DNA of 20,418 nucleotides from assembly GCA_023301645.1 (NCBI GenBank), contig JALZUH010000086.1:1-20418 (forward strand), written 5' to 3'. Positions 14,241 to 20,418 of the stretch are shown here, one piece after another. Positions within the stretch are counted from its first letter, which is position 1. Each line of letters starts with the position of its first letter. This DNA is from Akkermansiaceae bacterium. Its GTDB lineage: Bacteria; Verrucomicrobiota; Verrucomicrobiia; Verrucomicrobiales; Akkermansiaceae. The translations under genes and the position numbers were made by a program. Under the pieces are notes generated by a model. That model was not told where the DNA came from. It made no database searches and was given only the letters and a program-made list of their open reading frames with translations.

Positions 14241-15446
14241 TTATTGGGCACTCGGTCGAGTGCTGGTTTTTGAAAGATAAGCATGGGCTTGCCCGACGAG
14301 AAATAGGGAACCTGTAATCAGTGCTAGTGGACGCTGGGTAGTGAGTGCGTCTTCTAAGCTCTTATAGATGGTGTGCGGCGGGGGATTCTCAGGTAGCGCT
14401 GCGGCTAGTGCTTCTGGGCTGAGAGCACGTGGCGAGTCAATCGGCACGAGGTGAATGTGGTGTGCGATCTCAGCGAGGATAGCAAGGACTTTATTGGTAT
14501 TCTTCTCCTCAAGTGCGCCGAAGATAAGATTGGCTTTTTGGTCGGGGTATTCTTGCTTCCAGGTGTTTACCAGTGCCGTGGCTGCGTGTGGATTATGAGC
14601 GCCATCAAGGATGAGCTCGGTTCCTTCGATGCGCTCGAATCTACCGGGCCAGCTAACATTGTTGAGTGCTGATTTCACCACATCGTAGCACAAGGGGAGA
14701 TTTATTTGGTGGGCGGCATGGACGGCGAGGGCGGCGTTCTGCTTCTGGTGTAGCCCCAGCATACCAATGCTGTATCCTTCGAGAGGCTCTGTGATGAATT
14801 CGAGTGGGCTGCAGAGTTCATTGGCGAATTGCTCGATGACACCCTGCGCAGCAGGTTCTTGCTGACTTGAAATGACAGGTTTATGCGCAACGATAATGCC
14901 TGCCTTTTGTGAGGCAACTTCTGCGAGATTGGCACCTAGCCACTCGGAGTGATCCATGGCAATAGGGGTGATGACAGCTAGATCTGCTGGCACTGCAGTG
15001 GTGGCGTCCATTGTGCCTCCCATGCCTGTTTCTAGGATGATGAGCTCGCACTCTTGCTGGCGAAAGTAGCTCATGCCAACGGCTAGAGTAAGCTCAAAGA
15101 AAGTGGGGTGGAATTCCCAGTCGGCGACTTGTTCTCTGAGTGCAGTGAGTATGTCGGCGACTTTCTGCTCAGGGATGTGGACTCCCCCGATTTGAATACG
15201 CTCTCGGTAGTCAATGAGGTGCGGAGAGGTGAAGAGACCAGTTTTTACTCCGCACGCCCTGGCGAGAGAGTCGATGATAGCGCAGGTGGAACCTTTGCCA
15301 TTGGTTCCTGCTACGTGGATGACTTTGACGCCTTGTTTGGGTAGTGAAAGGCTCTCTCTTAGCAGTTTTCGGGGCTGTTCGAGCCCTAGCTTAATGCCGA
15401 ATTTCTGAGTGGAGTAGAGCCAATCAATGGCTTCGTCGTAGGTCAT
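14241..15446 (-). CDS. folC: Bifunctional folylpolyglutamate/dihydrofolate synthase FolC
   Basis: A 401-residue Mur-ligase-family enzyme that joins glutamate to dihydropteroate and to folates using ATP, in the cytoplasm. The P-loop is G47-TNGKGS-53. TSPHLIDYRERI and ETGMGGTMDATT follow, which are FolC signatures. PIAMDHSEWLG carries the metal-binding histidine region, and ILDGAHNPHA marks the C-terminal domain. Length is slightly below the usual 420 or so. It starts at the ATG at 15446, 10 bases after the accD stop at 15457, and is followed by the metallo-beta-lactamase gene after 17 bases. The accD-folC order is the same as in E. coli and many other bacteria, which supports co-transcription. 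There is no Shine-Dalgarno. Confidence 0.95.
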   Translation of the reverse strand: MTYDEAIDWLYSTQKFGIKLGLEQPRKLLRESLSLPKQGVKVIHVAGTNGKGSTCAIIDSLARACGVKTGLFTSPHLIDYRERIQIGGVHIPEQKVADILTALREQVADWEFHPTFFELTLAVGMSYFRQQECELIILETGMGGTMDATTAVPADLAVITPIAMDHSEWLGANLAEVASQKAGIIVAHKPVISSQQEPAAQGVIEQFANELCSPLEFITEPLEGYSIGMLGLHQKQNAALAVHAAHQINLPLCYDVVKSALNNVSWPGRFERIEGTELILDGAHNPHAATALVNTWKQEYPDQKANLIFGALEEKNTNKVLAILAEIAHHIHLVPIDSPRALSPEALAAALPENPPPHTIYKSLEDALTTQRPLALITGSLFLVGQAHAYLSKTSTRPSAQ

Positions 15447-15456
15447 TTGCTAAGGC

Positions 15457-16287
15457 TTATGGAAGCATGTAGCCAAGGAGCTGTGTGAGCTTGGTCCTGA
15501 GCTGGCTTCGTGGCACAATGCTGTCGACAAGGCCGTGTTTGACCATGAATTCAGCAGTCTGAAATCCTGGAGGGAGATCCTGGTGGGTAGTTTCTTTCAC
15601 AACACGTGGACCGGCAAAGCCAATCATGCACTTAGGCTCGGCGAGGTTGATGTCACCAATCGTTGCAAAGGAAGCGGTGACTCCGCCTGTAGTGGGGTGA
15701 GTCATCAGTGAGATATAGGGAAGCTTGGCTTCGGAGTGGCGTGCTAGCGCGCCGCATGTCTTGGCCATTTGCATGAGGGAGAGCATGCCTTCTTGCATAC
15801 GTGCTCCTGATGAGGATGATACGATGATAATGGCGCGTTTTTGAGCGGTCGCCTGCTCGATGGCACGAGTGATCTTCTCTCCCACAACTGATCCCATAGA
15901 CCCTGCGAAGAACTTGAAGTCCATGACGGCAATCATGGCAGGCTTTCCTCCGATATCGAGTGAGCCTGTGACAACGGCGTCATTAAGATCAGCCTTGGCT
16001 CTGAGCATGGAGATCTTATTTTCATATTTGTCAAATCCGAGTGGGTTTTGTGAAAATAAGCCAGCGTCAATTTCTTGAAAACTGCCAGCATCAGCGATGA
16101 GCTGGATGCGGTCACGTGAGTTCATCAGGAAGTGATGGCCACATTTCGGGCAGACATTGAGGTTCTGCTTGAGGTCAAGTGTGTGCAGGAGCTCGCCGCA
16201 GTCGCTACATTTCGTCCAGAGATCATCAGGCATTGAGTCGCGTTTGCTTCCTTGTCCTTTGAGTTTTGGTTTATTGAAAATACCCAT
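15457..16287 (-). CDS. accD: Acetyl-CoA carboxylase carboxyltransferase subunit beta AccD
   Basis: A 276-residue subunit of the carboxyltransferase that moves the carboxyl group from biotin to acetyl-CoA, making malonyl-CoA for fatty-acid synthesis; its partner AccA is not in this window. The N-terminal four-cysteine zinc ribbon is complete (C27, C30, C46, C49 in KCSDCG and VCPKCGHH). The crotonase-fold domain shows SSSSGARMQEGMLSLMQMAKT, the segment around the CoA site, and ISLMTHPTTGGVTASFA, then IGFAGPRVVKETT. Length is typical for a short AccD. A good promoter lies directly upstream at 16299-16326, so the accD-folC-nuclease operon probably begins here rather than at proS. Confidence 0.96.
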   Translation of the reverse strand: MGIFNKPKLKGQGSKRDSMPDDLWTKCSDCGELLHTLDLKQNLNVCPKCGHHFLMNSRDRIQLIADAGSFQEIDAGLFSQNPLGFDKYENKISMLRAKADLNDAVVTGSLDIGGKPAMIAVMDFKFFAGSMGSVVGEKITRAIEQATAQKRAIIIVSSSSGARMQEGMLSLMQMAKTCGALARHSEAKLPYISLMTHPTTGGVTASFATIGDINLAEPKCMIGFAGPRVVKETTHQDLPPGFQTAEFMVKHGLVDSIVPRSQLRTKLTQLLGYMLP

Positions 16288-16298
16288 ATTGAATTAGT

Positions 16299-16326
16299 AT
16301 GATAGGTGGTTTTTGAGTGATGTCGA
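16299..16326 (-). promoter_or_regulatory. Predicted promoter of the accD operon
   Basis: On the minus strand TCGACA (16326-16321), 16 bases, then TATCAT (16304-16299) match the -35/-10 consensus at 5 of 6 positions each. Transcription would start about 5 bases before the accD ATG at 16287, giving a very short leader. An imperfect inverted repeat abuts the -35 element on its upstream side. Confidence 0.5.
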
Positions 16327-16327
16327 A

Positions 16328-16368
16328 AGCATTAAATACATGAGTTGGGATCTTTCGTATTTAAGGCT
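16328..16368. repeat. Inverted repeat between proS and the accD promoter
   Basis: AGC-A-TTAAATAC (16328-16339) and GTATTTAA-G-GCT (16357-16368) form an 8-bp plus 3-bp stem with one mismatch and a 17-base loop. A second, interleaved pair, CGAAAG (16324-16329) and CTTTCG (16352-16357), overlaps it. It lies 24 bases after the proS stop and directly upstream of the accD -35 element, so it may be a 3' hairpin of the proS messenger or an operator for accD. No T-tract follows in the leftward direction. Confidence 0.4.
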
Positions 16369-16391
16369 GTTTGAAAATAAGCTTCTAAAAG

Positions 16392-17912
16392 CTAGTAGCT
16401 GCGGCCCCATAGAGCGCGTTTGGTGGTTAGATTACCAGTGAGAATGCAGGGGAGGGCTTCCTCTGATTGCTTGTCGAGAGGCATGCAGCGGACGGTGATT
16501 TTGTGCTTTTTAGAAAGTTCCTCTTCCTCTTCTCTGCTGCCAGCCCATGGGGTGAGAAGCCAGCCTGGATCTTCGTTCTCCCAGTGGCTTTCAAAGTGCT
16601 CAAGGCTCTCGCTGCCATTAATATTACCATCACGAAGCTCAGTGGCGCGTGCTAGCAAGTTGTTGTGGATTTCTTGCAGTGTTTCAGCGGCATTGCGGAT
16701 GAAGTCCTCTTTCGGGATGAAGTGCTTCTCCATAGGTCCTTCGTCTCGGCGCTGAAGGCATACCTTACTTGATTCTAGATCACGCGGGCCTATTTCAATA
16801 CGGATTGGAGCACCTTTTTTGACCCATTCCCATTTCTTGGCACCACCCCCAGTATCGCGGGTGTCAACGTGGACGCGCAGCGGTGTGCCGTCGTAGCTAA
16901 GATCGCGGCGAAGCACTGCGGCTAGAGCCTGACAGGCATCAATGATGGCGTCGCGAGAGTCTTCTTTGGGTGTCACGGGGACAATGATGATTTGATAAGG
17001 AGCTACTCGGGGAGGGAGTATCAGGCCGTCATCATCGGAGTGAGCCATGATGAGTGTGCCGATGAGGCGGGTGGATACGCCCCATGATGTGGTATGGGCA
17101 AACTGCTTGTTGCCATCACGACCTGTAAAGCTGATGTCCTGTGCTTCGGAGAAATTAGTTCCAAGGTAGTGCGATGTTCCGGCCTGGATAGCCTTCTTAT
17201 CCTGCACCATAGCCTCTACCGTGAGGGTGGCGTCTGCACCGGGGAATCGCTCGGCTTCGGTTTTCTCGCCTGCGATGACGGGAATCGCTAGGTGGTCACG
17301 GAGGAATTCTTCGTAAAGCTCGTGGATGGTGGATGCCTCTTGCTTGGCTTCTTCCTGTGTTTCGTGAGCGGTGTGACCTTCTTGCCATAGGAATTCAGCA
17401 GTTCTAAGGAAGAGACGAGGGCGCATTTCCCAGCGCATGACGTTAGCCCACTGATTGATAAGTAGAGGAAGGTCTCTGTATGACTCGACCCAGCGGGAGA
17501 AGGCAGAGCCAATGATCGTTTCTGATGTAGGGCGTATGACGTAGGGCTCGGTCAGCTTGCCTGTCGGGATCATCTTCACGCTGCCGTCATCCTGCTTTTC
17601 TGCCTCTAGGCGGTGGTGAGTTACGACAGCACATTCTGTAGCAAAGCCCTCGGCATGTCCCGCTTCTTTCTCTAAGTGAGAGAGGGGGATGAGCATGGGG
17701 AAGTAGGCATTCTGGTGCCCTGTAGCCTTGAATCGAGCGTCTAGTTGCTGTTGAATGAGCTCCCAGATGCCGTAGCCCCATGGCTTGATTACCATACATC
17801 CTCGTGTCTCAGAATTCTCTGCGAGATCTGCTCCACGTATTACCTGTTGATACCACTCTGGGAAATCAGCGGCGCGAGTTGGTTCGATTGCTGTCTTTTG
17901 AGGCTTAGCCAT
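16392..17912 (-). CDS. proS: Prolyl-tRNA synthetase, archaeal/eukaryotic type
   Basis: A 506-residue class II synthetase that charges tRNA-Pro with proline in the cytoplasm. Visible are GCMVIKPWGYGIWE near the N-terminus, the proline-binding loop RPTSETII (128-134), motif 2 from R160 (RWEMRPRLFLRTAEFLWQEGH), TTSWGVSTRLIG before motif 3, and the anticodon-binding region QIIIVPVTP. The C-terminal zinc-binding-like extension ends WGRSY with the terminal tyrosine typical of this type. The bacterial-type editing insertion between motifs 2 and 3 is absent, so this is the short eukaryote/archaea-like form, which some bacterial lineages use. The start at 17912 has a weak Shine-Dalgarno (AAAGG, 6-7 bases upstream). 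It is divergent from the pilus-associated operon and leads leftwards towards accD, separated by 104 bases and a hairpin. Confidence 0.96.
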   Translation of the reverse strand: MAKPQKTAIEPTRAADFPEWYQQVIRGADLAENSETRGCMVIKPWGYGIWELIQQQLDARFKATGHQNAYFPMLIPLSHLEKEAGHAEGFATECAVVTHHRLEAEKQDDGSVKMIPTGKLTEPYVIRPTSETIIGSAFSRWVESYRDLPLLINQWANVMRWEMRPRLFLRTAEFLWQEGHTAHETQEEAKQEASTIHELYEEFLRDHLAIPVIAGEKTEAERFPGADATLTVEAMVQDKKAIQAGTSHYLGTNFSEAQDISFTGRDGNKQFAHTTSWGVSTRLIGTLIMAHSDDDGLILPPRVAPYQIIIVPVTPKEDSRDAIIDACQALAAVLRRDLSYDGTPLRVHVDTRDTGGGAKKWEWVKKGAPIRIEIGPRDLESSKVCLQRRDEGPMEKHFIPKEDFIRNAAETLQEIHNNLLARATELRDGNINGSESLEHFESHWENEDPGWLLTPWAGSREEEEELSKKHKITVRCMPLDKQSEEALPCILTGNLTTKRALWGRSY

Positions 17913-18069
17913 GTATGACCTTTAGAAACCATAGAGTGCGGGGATTCACAAGTGAGATATTTAGTATTGTGGCTTTTTAGTGAAGGGGGATTTGTCTCTT
18001 TGGTGTTTGGTTGATTTTTGTTTGATAAAAAAGAGGGTCTTATCATCTTTCTGCTGGTCAATCGATGTT

Positions 18070-18097
18070 TTGAAATACTAGAGTGCATAACTATTTT
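18070..18097 (+). promoter_or_regulatory. Possible promoter of the pilus-associated operon
   Basis: TTGAAA (18070-18075), 16 bases, then TATTTT (18092-18097) match the -35/-10 consensus at 5 and 4 of 6 positions. The -10 ends 6 bases before the preferred ATG at 18104, so transcription would start at the start codon itself. If this promoter is used, the upstream GTG at 18083 cannot be the start. Confidence 0.3.
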
Positions 18098-18103
18098 ATT
18101 TTT

Positions 18104-18721
18104 ATGAAACACTTATACCACCAATTACTACTGGCCGCTGTCATAGCATGTTTTGCGATAGGCGCAGACACCGCAACAGCTCAGCAATATAAATTAGATA
18201 TGGGTAAGCCTGACTTTGATGATATCCTGTCGCCAGATCTTGGAGGTAGCCAGAAGTCATTCAGATCCAAGGACTGGCTCGAAGCTGAGGTGAAGTTCAG
18301 AGTTCAGGCTTCTAATTCGGATGAGAAGTTCGTCGATTCTGTTACCGTTCGTTGGTATGTCGCTATCGAGAATCCACAAGGTAAAGGCTTCCTGCTTCTT
18401 AAAAAAGAAATCGAGCACGTGAATGTGCCAGTAGGAGAAGATGTCTACACTTCTGTTTACCTTTCGCCTAATTCCATTAAGCGTATCAGTGGCCGTGAGC
18501 GTGCTGGTAAGAGCATCCTTTCCCATGTAGGTGGTGAGATCATCGTCAACGGCACTGTGCCAGTTAAGGATTCAGGTTTGTTTTCATCTAAGGGTAAGCC
18601 GGGTTGGTGGAATGCAGCCGGGCTCGTTGCTTTTGATAAGATCCCTTTGCTCAACAAGAGTGAAACTCCATTTAGGATTCTATGGTGGGATCGTTATGCT
18701 GAAATCAAAGCACTCGATTAA
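18104..18721 (+). CDS. Secreted Amuc_1102-like pilus-associated protein
   Basis: A 205-residue exported protein. I start it at the ATG at 18104, which gives a clean signal peptide (MKHLYHQLLLAAVIACF, cleavage after TATA before QQY). The in-frame GTG at 18083 would only add seven residues ahead of it. The mature part begins KLDMGKPDFDDILSP and contains KDWLEAEVKFRV, VDSVTVRWYVAIENPQGKGFLLL and YLSPNSIKRISG, with alternating strands suited to an immunoglobulin-like beta-sandwich. In content and position before a PilM-like gene it resembles Amuc_1102 of the Akkermansia Amuc_1098-1102 pilus-associated cluster, from which I take the call. Its likely place is the periplasm or cell surface. The exact role is unknown. 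The next gene follows after 42 bases in the same direction. It is divergent from proS. Confidence 0.75.
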   Translation: MKHLYHQLLLAAVIACFAIGADTATAQQYKLDMGKPDFDDILSPDLGGSQKSFRSKDWLEAEVKFRVQASNSDEKFVDSVTVRWYVAIENPQGKGFLLLKKEIEHVNVPVGEDVYTSVYLSPNSIKRISGRERAGKSILSHVGGEIIVNGTVPVKDSGLFSSKGKPGWWNAAGLVAFDKIPLLNKSETPFRILWWDRYAEIKALD

Positions 18722-18763
18722 TGGTAACTCATTGTAGTATTTAACGATTTTTCAAAAAACATT

Positions 18764-20418
18764 ATGTCCAACTCAAAGGCGACTATCGCGCTTAATATTG
18801 GTTCCCAGAGTATCTCCATGGGGGTATTTCAACCTTCTAAAAATGGAGGTCTGATTCTCAAAGGTTATGATTCCGTCAGTGTCTTGGCTGACCCTTCTAC
18901 TGAGGCGTCGCGTCCGGTTGCGGTGAGCAAGGCTGTAGCCCATCTGGCTACACAGCTCAAGGTGGGGAAGTCCTCTAAGCTGAGTTTTGCGATTTCAGGT
19001 AAGTCTGTATTTACTCGATTCATCAAGTTGCCACCTATTGAGAGTGATAATATGGATCAGCTCGTCGCTTTCGAGGCGCAGCAGCATATTCCGTTCTCAC
19101 TCGATGAAGTGGTATGGGACTGGACTGAACTCGAAAGCCTGCCTGGTGAGAAAGAGGTCGCAATCGTTGCTATTCGTAGAGACGCGCTCAATGATGTGAG
19201 CGAAGTTGTGACCAGTGCGGGTCTGAGCACAGATGAGGTCGATGCCTCGCCGATGTCACTCTACAGCGCGCTGCGTTATAACTACCCTAATCTAGCGGAG
19301 CCTACGCTCCTCATTGATATTGGTGCTAAGACATGTAATCTCGTTTACACTGATGGACCGCGTATGTTTACACGTAGTCTGAATATAGGTGGTGCGATGG
19401 TGACGAGTGCCATCATGAAGGAGTATAATGTTAGCTTTGCTGAAGCCGAGAATCAAAAGTGTGCAAATGGACTAGTCATTCTCAATAGCGCTCAGACCGC
19501 AGAACTTGACACGTCAATTGCAGCATTAGCTACGGTGATAAGAGCTTCGCTTGGCAAGCTTCCATCTGACATCTCTAGGACAACAAACTATTTCCGAAGC
19601 CAGCACTCTATCAGTGCGCCTAAGAAAATCCTACTAGCTGGTGGTGGCGCAAATCTGACGTATATTGCAGATTTCCTACAAGAGAAGTTAGGCCTTCCTG
19701 TTGAGTTCTTTAACCCTATTCAGGCTGTTTCAATTGCTAAGGGAGCTCAAGCAGAGAAAATCGGACAAGAAGCACACATGATTGGTGAGCTGGTTGGTTT
19801 GGCTTTGCGAGGCGTTAACAAAGCAGCACTCAATATCGACTTAGTGTCAGACGTCGTTTCGCAAGAGCGTGACATCAAGCGTCGCAAGCCATTTTTGATA
19901 GCAGCAGCAGCGGTGCTTATTACTGGTCTCGCCATCTGGGCAGGTTCCAATGTAATGCGTGTAAGTGGTGTTGAGGCTCAAACCGCAGAATTGGAGTCGC
20001 AGCTAGAAGAGCTTGAGCCATTTGCTAAGCCACTAGACAAGATTCGTAAAGAGGAGAAGGCGCTTGATGAACTCGCCATAAAGCTCGGGAAGATTCAAGA
20101 TGCTCGCGTATTGTGGGTCGATATCTGGGGGGATCTGAGTCAGCGTTTTGCCAGTGATGTTGTCTGGCTCGTAGATTTTGACCCAATTGTTGGTTTTGAT
20201 CCTGAAGTCGTTATCGATACGAATAAGGAAGACCTTCAATCAGTTATATCAGAAGATTTCAAAACGGCTGATTACGGCTCGACTTCTATGGCTCAAACTT
20301 CAGCAAAGTCCAAAGAACCGAAGAAAGGTCTTCGTCGTGGTCGAAGTAAGCCAGAAGCTCAAGCCGTTGCCGTAGTCAATGCTCTGAAAATAAAAGGTTT
20401 CTGGCGCGGAGAAGATGG
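18764..20418 (+). CDS. PilM-like actin-fold protein with C-terminal membrane helix and coiled coil (partial, runs off the right edge)
   Basis: An open frame of 551 codons from the ATG at 18764 to the window end, without a stop. The first 350 or so residues are a PilM/FtsA-like actin fold: phosphate motif ALNIGSQSISMGVF near the start, the second phosphate motif LLIDIGAKTCNLVYTDG, and the adenosine motif LLAGGGANLTYIADFL. In type IV pilus systems PilM is cytoplasmic and binds the PilN tail. Here the frame continues past KRRKPF into a membrane helix (about 377-397), a coiled coil rich in Glu and Leu (about 400-450) and a further domain, which is the layout of PilN. So the gene probably fuses PilM and PilN roles, as the Amuc_1101-type protein next to Amuc_1102 in Akkermansia appears to. 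The start lies 42 bases after the upstream gene, with no Shine-Dalgarno. Confidence 0.85.
   Translation, partial: MSNSKATIALNIGSQSISMGVFQPSKNGGLILKGYDSVSVLADPSTEASRPVAVSKAVAHLATQLKVGKSSKLSFAISGKSVFTRFIKLPPIESDNMDQLVAFEAQQHIPFSLDEVVWDWTELESLPGEKEVAIVAIRRDALNDVSEVVTSAGLSTDEVDASPMSLYSALRYNYPNLAEPTLLIDIGAKTCNLVYTDGPRMFTRSLNIGGAMVTSAIMKEYNVSFAEAENQKCANGLVILNSAQTAELDTSIAALATVIRASLGKLPSDISRTTNYFRSQHSISAPKKILLAGGGANLTYIADFLQEKLGLPVEFFNPIQAVSIAKGAQAEKIGQEAHMIGELVGLALRGVNKAALNIDLVSDVVSQERDIKRRKPFLIAAAAVLITGLAIWAGSNVMRVSGVEAQTAELESQLEELEPFAKPLDKIRKEEKALDELAIKLGKIQDARVLWVDIWGDLSQRFASDVVWLVDFDPIVGFDPEVVIDTNKEDLQSVISEDFKTADYGSTSMAQTSAKSKEPKKGLRRGRSKPEAQAVAVVNALKIKGFWRGED

Noticed and set aside
16420..16755. 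111-codon rightward frame antisense to proS
   Set aside because: Ser/Arg/Leu-rich shadow of a conserved gene; no start context or family resemblance.
18083..18103. GTG at 18083 as the start of the Amuc_1102-like gene
   Set aside because: The ATG at 18104 gives a better signal peptide, and the possible promoter at 18070-18097 would exclude the earlier start.
1..20418. Mobile elements, CRISPR arrays, toxin-antitoxin or phage-defence genes
   Set aside because: I looked for transposase or integrase motifs, regularly spaced repeats and defence-type domains and saw none; the window reads as conserved chromosomal genes.

Overview
The window looks like a chromosomal segment of a Verrucomicrobiota bacterium, probably of the Akkermansia/Rubritalea side of Verrucomicrobiales. 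The main reasons are the gene pair at the right end, which resembles Amuc_1102/Amuc_1101 of the Akkermansia pilus-associated locus, a PstC with a long extra N-terminal domain of the type seen in this phylum, an archaeal/eukaryotic-type prolyl-tRNA synthetase, and the near absence of Shine-Dalgarno sequences. There are no transposases, integrases, CRISPR arrays, tRNAs or rRNAs that I can see. Gene density and composition look like ordinary core genome.

Left to right: (1) 1-4272 is a phosphate-starvation block. pstS and the start of pstC run leftwards, phoB-phoR run rightwards, and the 226-base divergent region holds a promoter for pstS and Pho-box-like repeats. A terminator-like hairpin lies between pstS and pstC. 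(2) 4350-6308 holds, on the minus strand, serA followed by a 54-codon zinc-independent ribosomal protein L36 gene and a strong terminator shared with the end of phoR. (3) 6626-12744 is a rightward run: a class A penicillin-binding protein whose transpeptidase active site is visibly eroded, a zinc-ribbon single-pass membrane protein, a nucleotidyltransferase-like protein with an altered HxGH motif, and an N-acetylglutamate-synthase-like protein with a shortened kinase-like half. (4) 12793-17912 is leftward: proS, then accD-folC-beta-CASP nuclease as a tight operon ending in a clear terminator. (5) 18104 to the right edge starts the pilus-associated operon: a secreted Amuc_1102-like protein and a PilM-like protein carrying a membrane segment and coiled coil after its actin-like half; this second gene is cut by the window edge.

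Functionally, block 1 is a self-contained phosphate sensing and uptake module. Block 4 couples fatty-acid and folate synthesis genes with an RNA-processing-type metallo-beta-lactamase. Block 5 begins an envelope-spanning machine. The best candidates for unusual biology are the class A PBP that appears unable to transpeptidate, and the adjacent pair of enzyme-like proteins (nucleotidyltransferase-like and acetyltransferase) whose signature residues differ from their textbook relatives. All functional calls come from motif recognition by eye; no database search was possible.
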